Shown piece after piece: positions 34,193 through 48,454 of a DNA stretch of 64,000 nucleotides. The stretch comes from Strigops habroptila (Eukaryota > Chordata > Aves > Psittaciformes > Psittacidae). The stretch spans positions 40,038,420 to 40,102,419 of the forward strand of contig NC_044284.2 in the NCBI RefSeq assembly GCF_004027225.2. Reading direction: 5' to 3'. The notes under the pieces were generated by a model. The model searched no databases. It was given only the letters and a program-made list of their open reading frames with translations, and was not told the origin of the DNA. The translations under genes and the position numbers were made by a program. Each line of letters starts with the position of its first letter. Position 1 is the first letter of the stretch.

Positions 34193-37100
34193 CTGCAGAG
34201 ACAGGAAATCACATGGATTGGGTGCCTGCTCCCTCAGCAATTCTCTCCATGGAGCTGCCAGCACAGTCAAAGCCTCAGCAGGGTAAGAGGTCTGCTGCCT
34301 TGGAGGGGTCTGGGGTCACAGGGGCTGGGTCACGCTGCTGGCCACATCCCTTTGCGTGTCCCCATATGAGAAACACAGCCTCCCAACCTCCCCTGGGATT
34401 CATTCTCTGTGGTGGGGATGGGCGAGGAGGGCTTTGGACATCCCTACTTGCCTTGGTATCTGGCCAAGCACAAATCCTGCCCCCCCCAACATACATCTTA
34501 ACCCTTGCTTGGCAGCCAAAGCATGGAGCTCTTAGCCCTTTGTGGGGCTTATTTCTTAGCAAATGAAATACTGTCTCCAGGACAATCTTTCCTGTCTAGG
34601 AAGGGACATGCCTGGACCAGACAAAGGAACACTGCGGAGAGTAGTACTGCTGCCGCTGGAGCTGTGACTCAACAAGTCATGAGCCTCTGCTTACCCCTGG
34701 TCCACCATGGGATGGGGTGTCTGGTTTGGAGAGACCATTTCTCATGGCCCGTGGTCTAGGACAGGCAGCCGAGCTGCTGCGGGCAGGGCACTGCCCAGTG
34801 TCCGGGCAGCACAGAGGTGAGATGTGCCTCTCCCAGGCACCGTGCTGAGGCCTGGTCCTGCCGCCCTGGCACCCAGGGCACTGCCAGCAGGTTTGGGGGA
34901 GGGGGGGCTGTGGTTGAAGTACCTGTATTTTTGATGAGGACTATGGTCAGTGGGACTCCAGGTGGTGGTCAGGTGGGTGGACCCTGGTGAGCAGCCTTGC
35001 ACCCACTGTGGCGCTGGGGGAGCACAAGGGTTGGCTCTGGATGGAGGAGCTGCCTCCGCGTTGCCTCACCTGGGAATTGCTCCAAGGGTTTGGGTAGGGC
35101 CAAGGAGCATTTCTGCAGCCTGACGTAAGGTTTTTCCTCTTCCCTCAGGGAGAGAGAGGTGATGCTGAGTGGTAGGGCTCCCAGCAAAGCCCTCCTCCAG
35201 GGGCAGGGAGCTGTGGCCTATGCTCACAGCTTTCTTCCTCTCCTGGGGCCGAGCAAAGCTCCCAGGGGTTCGGAGTAGGGCAGGGGGCTTTGTGCCACGA
35301 GTTTGCAGTTCTGGCCCAACATGGGTGTCACTAAATTATGTGTTGTACAGATGAAGATCTGGCACGGGCAGTATCAGGCTCTAATATTATGTTTCACCCT
35401 TGCTCAGCATTTACATCAGTGTCTTTGCTAGCCCTCGGGATTCAAGCCCCACAGCCTCTTGAAGGAATGATGAAATCCCCATGTGCACAGGAGGGGAAAC
35501 TGAGGCATTGTAAAAGGAAAGCCACCTCTTCCATGTAATAAAAATCTAAGGGGTACAGCTTGAACATCAAAGGTGTCCTGGAAGGCTTGCACCACTTTTC
35601 CCCCATGACCACCAATTCCTTATCTCTCCCTCTGGCAGCTCTTGCAGAGCCAAAGCACCTCTCAGGAGGAATACGAAGGGGACTTGACAAGTGCTCAGAA
35701 CCTATTAAAAAGAAGGGGTTTAAACTCTCTGGCCCCCACAGAAACAGACTGACTGCTGTGTATTTATTATTTCGAGCTGCACAAAAGCGTAGCTGAACTG
35801 GCCCTAATTAGCTGGTGGTTTCTCTTTTAAATATGCACATGGGAAATGTGATGAAAATGGGCGTATTAATTTCTGTGGAAGCCTTTCTGAAAAACTCATT
35901 TGAGATTTACTATATGAAAGATAGTGCTCTGGGAGGTGCTTTGGGCTTTAGCTACAAATGTCTTCATTTAGCCAATGTTTTATTGCTGGATTTTTGTCCA
36001 GTCTGCTGCGTCTTCCAGTTTCTGCTTGCTAGAAAGGGAGTTATATATACACACACAAACTTATATGGTGGGGTTTTTTTGGAGGTATACAAGCAGGATG
36101 GTGGGGAGGCCAGACCTGCACCCTCGAGGTAGGGATCATGCTGCAAGAGACAGAAGAGCCTCTTCCACACCACCACTGCTGTTGAGCAGCTTCCCAGCCC
36201 TGGGAAATCAACCTCCCCCTGCGTTGCCTCATTCCCCTACCTGGCAGAAGATGGTGCCACTGTCCCCGCCTCAGAAATCACAGGCTGCTGCTGAGGGCTT
36301 GGTGACTAAAGTCTCATCCATCCTCTTCCTATCCCCTGCCTGGAGCCGGCAGTGAGCGTTACAGATCTGGTTTTGATCACAGGGGAGAAAAGCAAGGGCT
36401 CTCTGGGTGCTGGTCTCAGCTATCTGCTGCCCACAGGCATTACTAGCAAAGGGCAAGTGGAGGAAGAAGTGAAAGCAACTTCTTAAAACTGCTCCCTGTC
36501 CCAACCTTCATCCTCGCCAAGGCCTTTTTTTTTTTGGGTAGCTGTAAGTAAAGGCTAAACTGCAACACAAATAAACAGAGCTCCTTCTTTTCAGCCTGAA
36601 TCATCTATGTGATGCAGGTTTGCCATTTATCCATAAATATCCTGACAGCTCATTATCCAGCCAAGACTACTGGATGTCTATGATACACTTCACTCCAAAA
36701 AAGAAGTAAAAAAACCCAAGCCCAAAACAACAACCGCCTTAATTTCAGACAAAACAGGATGTACGATTTTATTCCTGCGCTGAGCTGCTTTATATTTATT
36801 GCCTCTAAACTTCTGGGGAGGGAAGGAGGCTGGAACTTCCTTTTAAACTTGTAATTAATTGTTTGCGGCGGGGGGGGGGGAAGGCAGAGCCCTTTGAAAT
36901 GTTTCCACTTTAAACCAGAGCTGAATGTAATGCAGGGGCCCTTGCTGCTTGTTCCTGAAGTGCCCAGCCGGGGACTTGTGGCTGCCCTGGGCAAGGCTGG
37001 AGCAGGATGTGGCTGAGCATCCCTTGCAAGGGGAAGGCAGAGGTACCTGCAACCACCCTGAGCAAGCAGCACTGAAATCCCAGGGCCACCTTTCTGCATG

Positions 37101-39559
37101 GATATGCAGCTGGTTTTCAAATGCCTTTTCAGTGTGTGCATTGCCTTTTGTTTTGTAGATGAAGGGATGTCTGTGTACTCAATAAAGGGGTTCTTCAGCT
37201 TGATATAAAAAAAAAAGGGGGGTGGGGGAGGGTAAGTAGAAAAACTGGTGCCTTTTGATCCAGCAACTCCAAGGGCAGAGGGGTTACCCAAGGCCACCCA
37301 TCACTAGCTGAAAGTCCGCATGCACAGCGAGAGCTGCATTTAGGAAAAACCTGTGCTGCTGCTCAATTTGGTGTGACAGCAACACCTCCCCTTAGAGAGG
37401 GGACAAAGGGGAAGAGCTGCATCCACATGCCCATGATGGGCATGAACTGTGTGCCCAAGGCACATGGAGCTGCAGCTGGGAGGTCGGCTGGTTTTTTTGG
37501 ATCAAGATATGGGACAAGAAACAGGGCCAGGGAGGCACAGGGAGTTAGGGAAGCATCTCAGGGAGAGCTGTTAAGTGCCCTGCTAAATCTGCTCTTTGGT
37601 TTTGCATAGCTGGTACTGGCAGCAACTCAGGGTAAAGCTGACATGGTAACCCACTTGGGGCATCCAACAGCCAGGGATAGATGGCTCTATCTGATGGCAG
37701 CTCTGCATGGCTGGGGTTTGTGCAGCTTGTGTAAGTTTTAATTGAACTTGGGCATCCAACATGAGGTTCTTTAATCCATGCTGGCTCCAAAAGAGCCGGT
37801 TTTCAAGGGTGGGGAGCATCTGCCACTCCTCCAGTTACAGGCAGCTGTGGGTGGAAAACAAGCTCCTTTCAAGGGCCCGCTTGGGATGGCACCACAAACC
37901 ATTGGTGTGCACGGCCTGCCTGGCTGAGCTGGAGGGGTAAAGGCTGCCAGTCTTAGCATGGGGAAATCAAAATAGAGGGGTTGCCTTGGCAATGCTGGCT
38001 TGCTCACATCCTGCAGAGCAGGATGTGCACTGCAGAGCAACCACAGTGGCTAGTGATGAAGGCAGAGTTCATGGAAAAGTTGCAGTTTGCTTGAAACAGG
38101 GGGCAAAAGGCTGGAAACTGCGACACGGGGTCACTGTGGCAGAGGGGAAAGAGCTGGAAATGTTTTAGGACCTAATTTTGCAAGTCCTTTAGGCTCACAC
38201 TCAACAGGCTCTTAGGTCTCTGAAATTCCCTCCAGCCTAACAAAGCTCAACCTGCTCCTTTCAGCTGACATGCAGCCTGGCTCAGGTGGGAGCAGAGTTG
38301 CTCTAAGGAGCTTCTCCCTGCATCCATATTGAGAGCAGGGGCAGCTCTGAAGGCCAACCAACCTACAGCCCATGACCTCTGGGGTTTGGCCCTGATATTT
38401 CTAGGTTATTTAACTCCCCCATGCTTGGTATCCAGCTGCAACTCAGGACTTGTGGAGGTGGCCCAAAACCATCTGACCTGCTGCCACCCTCACTTCCTTA
38501 ATGCGGATAAGCCCTCATTTCTGGTAAGACCTCACTTCATACAATTGATGCTGTAGTGCAAAGCAGGAGCCACAGTATTAAACTTCACCACTTTCTGTTA
38601 CTAGCTTTATATCCACTTTTCACTGGCAGTAATAGCTACAGGTCAGGCTAGGAGAGGCTAACTTCTCTACTGGAGCCTGTGAGCTCTCTGATACAACTAG
38701 CAGAGACACAGCTACACTTGCACACGAGTGACATCTATTTTCCCATTTGCACCTGCAGACTTAAAGGAAAACTGGATGAAACTGGACACTGAGGGTGAGC
38801 AGTTTCCTTAGCTGGGACTGCATGTTACTATTTTGGAAATAGTGAATAATGAAGAGTTTTGCTGCCGGTCTCGCAGAACTCGCAGCAAACTCTAGAGACC
38901 TTCCTCAAACGTTGTAAAAAACAAAAACCACTACCACCAAAAGCCACCACCCAACAAACGAAACCAACTAAAGCTTTGTCTTATTCCCACCACCACCACC
39001 AAACCTTCCAGCCAGAAGCTGCATGTAGATGCTTTCACCCCCTGAAGTGAGGAATTTGGAAAACTACTGATAGGAGTATTGGATAACAGGGTTAAAGTGA
39101 AACTATTTTGCAAGCTGCTGCCTAGAGCCTGCTCTGCCATCTGCACATGCCTGGCTGCCACTGGCCCAGGAATCAGTGCAACTCCTGGCCAAAAGGCCAG
39201 TTTTGCTTTTAGAAAAGCACTGCTTTCATCCCTGACAGCACCAGGAGCTCCTCAGAGCCCATCTCTGTCTCCCCTGAACTACAGCTCACGCAGTGCTGCC
39301 TCTCCGGGCTGGCAGGCAGCCCCTACCCAGCCCACCCATGGCCCTCCCTGGGGTGGATCACAGACATCTGTGGTTACAAGGCTCTGGGGATGCAGACCCA
39401 CCTGGGCCAGCCCTACAGCTCTCCAGGGAAAAGTAACAGCAAAGTTTCCTGGCACAGCCTTACCTCTAAGTGTTTGCGACCCGAACCCCCTGGTGCTGGG
39501 CAGGCCCTCTATCTGAGAAACGTCCCCCGAGAGCTGATTGTTTTCTACCGCCACTTCTC
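34193..39559 (-). other. Probable KIAA0040 intron, otherwise featureless
   Basis: I see no coding exon in this stretch. G-rich simple sequence occurs at about 36865-36880 and 37206-37235 (A run then G runs, quadruplex-like). Open frames here are short and lack recognisable domains. Confidence 0.45.
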
Positions 39560-40090
39560 AAGTGCTACTTGAGCCACCCGGCTCTGCCAGTACCTGCTCG
39601 CTGGCTGTGCCCCTGCCCAAACCCCAGCGCCAGCCCCGCCGCGGCCGGCAGCTGCCTGCACCGCTGCCCGCCCGCGGGGGTACGGAAGCAGATGATACAC
39701 CCTTAGAGAAAAGCCCTAAGTTTGGATAATCTAAAGCCAAGAATAACACCCAGGGAAGGGAAGGCGAAGCGATCGGCCGGCTGCCCCCTCCCAGGTGCCC
39801 CCTCGAGTCCCGCCGCCCGGCAAGTCCTACCTCCTTGCCACGGCTCGTCCACCCGCCCCAGCGGAGGCTCCCGGCGGCCGGAGGAAATGGGACGCCCTGT
39901 CCCGCCTCCCCGCCCCCGGCCCGGCCCCGCCGCCAGCCCGGCCCCACCTGGGGCTCCGGCTGCGGCCCAGCGCCGCGGTCCCCCATGCACAGCCCCGAAA
40001 CTGTGCGGGGGGACGAAGGGTGCGTGGTGCTTTGCGGCCGCGGGGTCGCGGGCGCCCAGGAAGCGCTGGCAAAGTTGGAGTTGTTTAGTC
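39560..40090. promoter_or_regulatory. CpG island, candidate KIAA0040 promoter and first exon
   Basis: Dense CpG and GC content far above the flanks, with many GCCGCC/GGCGG-type motifs. On the minus strand a consensus donor, GGCAAGGAG followed by GTAGGAC, lies at about 39830. It could close a non-coding first exon starting within the island and joining the acceptor at 34192. The 309-codon minus-strand open frame across the island (39558-40487) reflects lack of stops in GC-rich DNA and shows no domain. Confidence 0.5.
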
Positions 40091-43000
40091 TAGGAAAGAG
40101 GCGTGGGGGGAGGCACCAAACGGGGCCTGAAATAGCCTGAAAAAGTCGCTGGGAAGAGGGAGAGAATAACGCATTTTCCCTCGCTGGGAAAGAGGCCTGC
40201 GCTTTGGTGCAGCAGAGGTTTTCCCAGAAGCTTTTTGGGGAGGGCAGCAGTGGGGGTTCGCAGGGGTGGTGGTGCAGCTCCTGTTCTTGGAAGGTTTCTA
40301 AGGACAGGTCAGACTTCCATCGCCTGAAAAGCAGTGCCAGGACTGCCACCCTGTACCCCATCACCACTGCACCACCCCAGTGCCTATGCTCTGTCACTGG
40401 AATGGGGACACTGAAGCCGAAGAGGAGGTGACCAAGCATCCCCACCGGAGGGGGCATCCCGGGGCTGCTCTGCCCCACGTTCAGCACTCAGGAGTGTTAT
40501 GGGTGCTATACCCCCGTGGAGATAATGAATGATGTTTCAACCCAAGGAAGGCACTCCAAGACACGCAGGGTTTTGATATTTTCAAACGTTGATTTCAGTT
40601 CAGTTCGGATTGCCATCCCCAGCTTTCACTTGTTGCTTTTGTCTGTCTTCTTTCTTTCTCATGTCCGTATGAGAGATATCCAGGAATCGCCAGATCCCAA
40701 TTGCTTTCCAGTCCAGGGCTGAGCAGACTCCATGCAGCGTTACAGTGTTGACAGCTGGGCAAGCTGCAACTAGAAAAATGTTTTGCTGGAATTTTTCTGT
40801 CCGGCTTGAATTTTTTTGGATTGCAAAACCCCCACACTTGCCCTCCGTCATGCTCCTAGCTCCTCCAGAGCTAGCGGCTCAGTTTTTCAACTTTGGTCTT
40901 GGTTCTAACTAGTCAAGCTGGCATAGCCAGGGCTTCCTGACCCTTCAAAGCTGCTGGAAAACAGCCCTGTGCTTCTGGTGCTGTGTCCTGGCAGCACCAG
41001 GAGCAAAGCTGCAGTGGGAATATGAGGAAATGGGGGGCAGAGAGAAGGAATGGAAGCAACCTGCCTGTCAGCCCCAGCTGCCTCCTATGCCTTCCAGCCT
41101 TTGTCCTAGTGCTGGGGCCAGAGGGTGAGAGACCCCAAGAAATGCATGTTACAGGCTACAGCTTGTGTCAAGTGCCTCCTAGTAGCCTTTGGCAAGGTGT
41201 TTATGTGCTGCAGGAAGCACCAAACCCTTTTTACCTAAAGATTTGCCACTTGTTAACCACAAGAAACTTTTCCTTGGTTTTATGCTACAGGATGGAGATC
41301 CCTGGGCTTTGCACCATGTTCATGGCTCACCCCATCTTGGCTCACCCATCCCAGCTCTCCCCCCTCTCTAAGCTGCGTCACTTTCCTTGTTTGCAGGTAC
41401 CCTATGAAAACACCCTTCCCAGGGCATGCAGAAGAAGCTACCGGGGTGCTCACAATCAGCCAGGGAACACATGGCCACTCTACAGCACCCGATAGCATAA
41501 CATCACCTTTGAAACCACTCTAGTAGGGCTGCCTGGAAATATTTGTTATTAGAGGTCTCCAAGGCTGAGCGTGGCCAGAGGCATCAGGCTTAAGGGTGCC
41601 CATTCCTGGGGTTGAGGGGGATGAAAGCCCTGCCTGTCCTGGGCAGTGCTGCTGCAGTGGTGGCTGGGTTTGCGTTGTTCCCTTAGCAAACACCCTTCTG
41701 GGGCTTGGTGCTTTCTTGTCACTAGTTTCATTTGGCAGAGGCCTTGCTGAGGGAGGAGCCACTGGCCTGGGCACCTTCCCCAGCTTTTTGGGGGCCCCTC
41801 CGAGCAAGGTGATTCAGCATCCGCTTGCCTTCAGGTAGGAGCATTGTGATGATGTGGGGGAGCTGGTGGGCGCTGATAACACTGACCTCAGCATTTAAAC
41901 CTCTCATGGTGCTGCTTCCCATAAAGGAGTGTCTTGATGCCATCAAGTGTAACGATACCATTAAACCGAGTTGGGAAGCATCAGACAGACTTAAAGAAAC
42001 TTAGAGTTAATGCAAGAATATACAAATATAATCAGTCTGTCCATGGCTCTAGCCAGCATCCTTTACTCCATAGTGGTCCATAGGAGATGCTTTGAAAGAA
42101 TCTAAACGCCATTTGATGCTTGACCCTGTGGATGCCTCCTGCCACGAGGAGTTCCATGGCTCTTTCACATGCAGTGTGGAAAAAATGTACATTTGGGGGG
42201 AAAGTTGAACCTGCCACCTCCTAGTTTTGTTTGGCATCCAGTGTATCTGGGCTCTAAGGGATTGTGCTTTGTTTTTCAGAAACTTTAATGGGCAAGAGGA
42301 AGCCGTGACTCAGCCACTGATGAATCACCGCTGCTCCAGATTACATGACTCTCTGCTTGCTGGTGCCCCTCAAGCACAGGATCTGAGTAAGCCCATGCTG
42401 AATAATCTCCTGTCACATCATGGGATGTTGGTCTGAGCCCAGGCCTAGGACCAGATGGAAATAAAATCCCCCCCTCCAGCCCCTGCTTTCCATCCATCCT
42501 TCCCAAATTCCTTATTTCTATGTGAGATCAAAGTCTTTCCTGTGCCATAAAGGCCCCCCGATAACTTCCATTTCCTCCAAGATTCTCTCAACCCTTTTAT
42601 TTGGAAAACATCACTAACTTGATACTGAAAATAGAAACACCCTTTTGTTTCCCCCTTATTTCATTGGATTCAGCTGATTTATTTACCAGTTTGCACAATT
42701 ACACAGCTGGGAGCTTCACTCCTGCCTTGATAACTCGCATCTGGTACCTAGGGCCTGTATATTGGGGTGACTGCAGACATTCTCACACCTTCTTCCTCAG
42801 ATGCTTGCTCTGTTCGCTGGCTGTGATTTCTGTTTGCAGATGCTAGCCTGACTTAAAGTAAGCAATGGAAAACTCTGCTTCCGGAGAAACATTCCTCTCA
42901 TTTTTCCCCTCACGCTTCTGCCTTTTCCCCTCCCTTTCCCCCTCCCACAAAAAAAGCATGCAGTTTAAACACCAAAAATAAAGCATGCCTGATCGTGGGC

Positions 43001-45575
43001 TGGATAAAAATAGCAACCCTTGGTATTTACTTTAGCAGCAGCAGTGGGTTTTCCGGCTTTGGAGGAGAATGAAGAGGCAGAAGTGGGATGGGATGGTGAC
43101 GCTTTGGGGGGGTGGAGGACAAATACTGAGCTGGTGTTTCTGGGGGCTGGCAGGTTCCGTGACAGCTGCTTCATCCCCTCTTCTCCCTCGGTGTCTGCTG
43201 GGCTCTGTCCCCTCTGGGAAGAGGGGAGCCCCAGGGGTGGGTTGGGGTTGGGTGTCCCAGTCCCACCCATGTCCCACTTTAGTGCCAATGTGCGGGGCTG
43301 CCTGGGGCTCAGTCCTGCATGGGCAGTGAAGGAGGAAAGGCTGCTCTTAGGGGACATGCCCCCACACTGGTGAGGCTTTTGGAGGTGTTTCTTCCTCACC
43401 CATCACCTGGGGTACTTTGGATGCAGCTGGCTTGCTGAGTGGGTCTGGATCTGTTGGACCATCCCTCCCTGGTGCTTAGGGGAAAGAAAGAGCTGGGGTG
43501 GGGAGTGAGGTGGGGTCCTCAGGTGCGCCCTTAAGTCCTGCTTGGTGTTTTATATTGAGCAAAGATGGGTTATGGGGACCTGTGTGTGTTTGTGGAGAGG
43601 AGGGAAGGGTGTGTGTCCCTGCTCAGGGTGCCTTGTGGTGTGTGTTGTGGGGCTTGGGAGGCAAGCAGTAGTGCTTTTTCTTGGTTTAGAGCTGATGATT
43701 GTTTTGTGTGTGTGAGCCTTCAGGAACTCCTTCCTGAGGAAATCCTACAGGCAGTGCTGGCCGTGGGTAAGGGGGAGAGGAGACGCACCAAGAGGTGGGG
43801 AAAGTGCCAGGGCTGGGCAAGTCCTGGCAGCACGACATAGTACCTTCCCATTTAGGAATGGCTCAAGGATAAGTTATGTGAAGGCCAGGGGATGGAAAAC
43901 CTGTCAGTGAATGGGGGTGCGCTTTCCCTTGGCATAGAAATGGGGTCACTGATGCAACGTCTTGCTGTCACTTCTCAAGGGCTGGATTTGTGGGAGGTGT
44001 GAGCCAAAGGCAGAGGAGTGGTGATGCTCAGGCACGGTCCTGGTGCCCACGAGGACCAGCATGTGCCCCCAGTAGTGGGAAGTGGTGGCTCATCCTCCTC
44101 TCAGAGCAGTCACTCCCATGGGTTTCCCATGTTCCCATGAGATCCAACATGCCGTGTTGGATCTCATCTGCCAAGGTTGATTTTTAGGTGAAAAAACAGT
44201 TGTGCTGGCTGTCCCCTCAGTGCAGTCCTTCCTTTGGCTCAGCCCCACAATGCTGAGAGGCAATCAGCAGCAACCCCTTGGTGTCAGCTTCCCTTGGAGC
44301 CCACCCGAGGCGAGCAGGGCGATCTGATTAATGAGCTGTTTAATGATAAGCAGCTGGAAAATTATTATGACTTTAAGAAAGGTTTTTTATCCCTTCCCCT
44401 CTGTAAGCCACTTCCATGGGGAAAAGCTGTTTGGGAGACCTCTGTCCCTCTGTAAGCTGCTGTCCCTTGTCTTGGGACCACATGTGGATTTTGGCTGGTG
44501 GCACTAGAGCAGTTTGCCAAGGTGCATCCTTGTGCTGGAATGTATTGTGCTGCCCTTGGGGCTTTGCTCCTGCTTGGCGATGGGTACTATTTGACCCTTG
44601 CTCTTCATGGTTCAAAGTCTTCTTCCTCTTTATCTTGTTTGCTAACAGGTGAGGTGGGAGGATGCAGCTGGGTGCCGGGGCTTGGCCAGAGTGGCTTGGT
44701 GGGGGCTCACCCACCCCCCGGGGCAGGGAACTGAGAGCGGAATGCAAATTGTGGTGGGTGAAAGAGGAAAAACACACCAAAGCCTTTCCCCTGGGAGTGT
44801 TTTGCCTCTTTCTTCCCACTGCAAGGGAGAGCAGGTTCCTTTGTTTGGAGGGTGAAGTCCCCCCCAGGCAGGGGGGAGAGGCAGCCTTGGGTCACAGGTG
44901 AGGAACCGATACAAGATGGTGAACAGGCAGATGCTGTCTGCTTTCCGCATGATTTGAGCACAGCAGGGGATGTGGGACCAGGAGGAGGGCCAGAACCTGT
45001 CCTCAGGAGCGGGGGAATGCTGGCTCCCAGTGATGCTTCTCCAGCCCTTTCCCCTCTGATGCTCCTCTCCCAGCTGCCCATTTCCAACGCCTTCTCCTGA
45101 AATCCTTAGAAAGAGAATTCCCAGCTTCATCCTCCCTTTCTTCTCAGTCTTGGGGAGGATATTTCTCATAAACATTTGCAGAGTTACTTCCTTCAAACCC
45201 CTCTTTTGTTGCAATGTCACCAAATAGAGGGGACAGCATGGGGACAAGGGGCTGTTGCGGTGACCAGAGGCAGCTTGTGTTCCTGCCAGCATCCCAGTAT
45301 GCTCCGCAGCCGTGCAGGGCCCCTGTGCCTGCAGAGTAACACCGGGGAGATAACCTGGGTGGGAGCTAGAGGATCAGCCATGCTGCTGGGAATAAGCATG
45401 CTTATACATATACATTGCATGGTGCATGCTATAGGAGGGCTGCACACCTCCAACAGGCCTACCAACGGCAAGCAGAAAGCAATCCAAAATACTGGGAGGG
45501 AGAGAAGAGTCGCTATAAGAAAGTCTTTAATGACAGCTAGGATCTTGCCTCAAGTATAAGGTATATAATGTGGAC

Positions 45576-45593
45576 TTTTTTTTTTTTTTTTTT
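45576..45593. repeat. Poly-T run of 18 bases
   Basis: Homopolymer with no recognisable element attached on either side. Confidence 0.85.
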
Positions 45594-47894
45594 GATGGGG
45601 AAGATTGTTGAAATATGTCAGAAGCAGAAAAATCTCTGCACGTTGAGGCTATAGCAAGGGAAGGAGGAATAGCCTGTGGGCTGTTATTTCAGTGCTCCTC
45701 ATCCCAGGAAAGGGGATAAATCAATGACATTTAAAAGCACTGTGTTTAGATTTGATTAAAGAGATTTTTATTTTTTTTTTTTTTTACACTCTACATAATT
45801 AAGCTTTAGAGCTTTTAGCCACAGGAGTTGGAAACACAAAAATGGTGATGAGGGTTTTAAAGGGATGATAAGCACATCCAGGCTTATGAGGGCAAATTAA
45901 AAGCTGAGGATATTAAAAGTGGTGCTATGAAAATTACATCCCGCAAGACATAAAGCAGCTGTGAATTCATGGGATGCGGATGCCTCTCCATCAACCTGCT
46001 CCAGCCTTGCTCCTGTAGGCATTGCACCTCCTCCTGCAGTGCTGTTTGTTCCTGGGTGAGCATTTCCCTTGTGCTTTTTTTGGGCTGAGTTTGCAGGGTG
46101 TGTTGCTGAGAATGTGTTGCTTAAGTTCCAGCTTTGGGACAGATGCCCAGCACACTTGCTGAGGACCTTTGTACACCCTCCTGATGTTTGCTGGTGGAAC
46201 AAAGTTTCTGGGCATCACTCATGCAAGAATGGGACTTTGGTAAGAGGGATGTGATGAAATATCTCCGTACAAAGTGCGATGGGGGGGCTGGTGGTGCAAT
46301 GTTCTGCGGCAGCTGGAAGTGCCTGAAGAGGAGCGTGGCTGCCTGTAGCGTGACAGTGCTGCCTGTGCAAAGCCTGGGCTGCCTGTTGAGGGGCTCTCCT
46401 TGGTGAGGCTGGAAATGTGAGATCCCACCACGTGTGATACTGCAGGGCCATGTCTAAAGCATACAGATGGCTTTGAGCTGTGCGAGGGCAGAGAGGGCCA
46501 GAGTGATGAGGGTGGTGGGCACTTGTGATGGGTGATAGGGCAGGAGCTCCCCAGGGGTTGGTGTGGCAGGGAAAAACACCTCCCTGACCTAAGTCAAAAC
46601 TTGGAGTGTTTAGGAAAGAGCTTGTGTCAGCCCTCATCTCCTTCTCATCCCATCTGAAGCATGGAGTATGGCCGTGGCTCTGTTTCTGGGAGGTGAGTTC
46701 TGGTCCAGAGGGATGCTGCAGATTCACATACACCTCTCTTCTCTGATACCAACCTCTGAGTGGTGCGTGCCCACTTCTTGTGTCTGGTTATTGCAATGGG
46801 AAGGCTGTGTTTCTTCCAGATGAGCTTTTTTTGGTGTCCTCTGGAGGTACTGGAGATCCTGGGGGTCCCATTTGGCCGCAGATGTGCTGAATGGGATGTA
46901 CAGTGGAGGGCATTCCCATTCACTAAGGGACCATAAATGAAACCCACTGGGTTGGGTCAACTGCTTGGCAAAACATGGTAAGACTAGGATGACAAGCACC
47001 GGTGCAGGCAACCCTTCCTTTCCATCCCAAACCCATCTCCATCCCTTGTCTCCTCTGAGCACAGGGCAGAGCCCCTGGGCTTGCCTGAAGAGTCTCCCAT
47101 GCATTGAATCTCTTCAGACATGAAAAAGTTCATTTAATCCAGACAGTTGAGTCCATCAGGCTTGGCTTTTTGCTGTGTTGATGGCCATGGCTGAGGTGGG
47201 GGTTACACAGAGTCACAACTTCCTTTTTCTTTATTTTTTTATCTCTCAAATCGAAGCAAGAAGGAGAAGTTGAGGTTGAGAAGCTGCCGCAGAACAAATT
47301 TCCCTGTTTTGCCTCTCTGAAATTAAATTTAGAAAATATTGAAGCAGTCTGGCAAAAGAGCTTCTTTCGGGCTTTCTCATCCTGCCTGGCTACGTGTCAA
47401 ACATGGAGACTTAAGACAAGGAGGTCTAAATAAAGTCTGCATGTGAAACAAGAGGAGACTTTCAAAATCCTCTGAAATTCGTACTTGTCTCAGAGATTTT
47501 TGCTAAATCAATGTTGGGTTGGATCTTGGGTTTTTTTTTAATTTCTTTCCACTGGGAGCATGTTCTGCTGGAAATAGCCTTGAAATTTGGTTTTCGGTGG
47601 GGTTTCCATCATGCTGGGAACAGATTGCTGTCTGAATCGTGATAATTGCTTTAACTGAAGACTTTGGGGTTGTTTCGCTCTGCTCCTGAGCATTTACACT
47701 GCAGCTTTGCTTTCTCTGGCTGCAAACTGCCGAGCTTATGGGAGCAGCTAAATTTATTAACAAAACATGGTGCACTGGGCTGAGGCCAAAGCACAGCTTC
47801 CTGCCTTACAGGGGTTAAAGGACCAGCCACACTGACCTGACTTTGTGGTCACTTATTGTCACTTATTTTGACAGCATAGCTCCTGCACGGGGAG

Positions 47895-48010
47895 GAGGGG
47901 ACCTTGGGAGCCTCTGGTCTGACCTGCTGCCCAAGGCAGCCCTAGGGTCAGATGAGGTTGCTCAGGGCTCTCTCCCGCCTGGTCTTGAGCACCTTCAATG
48001 CTGGGCTGTC
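47895..48010 (-). mobile_element. Degraded CR1 LINE 3' fragment
   Basis: Similarity to CR1 3' sequence read in reverse: GAGCCTCTGGTCTGACCTGC, CAGATGAGGTTGCTCAGGGC, GCCTGGTCTTGAGCACCTTC. The terminal repeat is not preserved. This is an older copy than those at 785-3560. Confidence 0.65.
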
Positions 48011-48454
48011 TCCAGAATTTCCACCCTATGTTTTTTTATCCCATTGCATGTGCTTTGTCTCTCAGCTGCTCTGTTCCTCCCAGTTCATGTTTCTTGGCAT
48101 GTTTTACAATAGAGAAGTGTGCTCTCTTCCAGCTGCTGCTGGGCTGTCTCAGCTGTGCGACACCTTGTAGCTCAGCTGCAAACTGCAGAGCAAAAACCAA
48201 GTCTCTGTGGCCAGCTGCTTCAGATGCAAAGCTATGGGAGCTCCACTGGGGCAGGGCATGCCCTAGCAGGAGGGTGAGAGCATGCAAATCCCTGCTAATG
48301 AGCCCCTCATGCTCCTTCTCCCATGGGGTAAATGAGGATTAGGGGTAGGAGGTGCACATCCCCGCTTGGTGTGAGGTCAGGGCTGCGATGCTGCTGGGCT
48401 TGGATGCACCAGGACCCGTCTCCCACCCCACTCCCAGACAGGCACACGGCTCGC

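Larger units (their letters stand above)
40091..48454. other. Intergenic stretch between KIAA0040 and the TNR 3' end
   Basis: No exon, RNA gene or full-length transposon was recognised. It contains poly-T runs at 45576-45593 and about 45764-45785, and a degraded CR1 piece at 47895-48010. G-rich stretches (for example about 43080-43260) occur but show nothing I can name. Confidence 0.5.

Noticed and set aside
39558..40487. 309-codon minus-strand open frame at the CpG island
   Set aside because: Low-complexity Pro/Gly/Arg/Ala sequence caused by scarcity of stops in GC-rich DNA. No recognisable domain or conserved motif.
43020..43399. G-rich segment with open frames on both strands
   Set aside because: Compositional, with no splice-site support or domain similarity.
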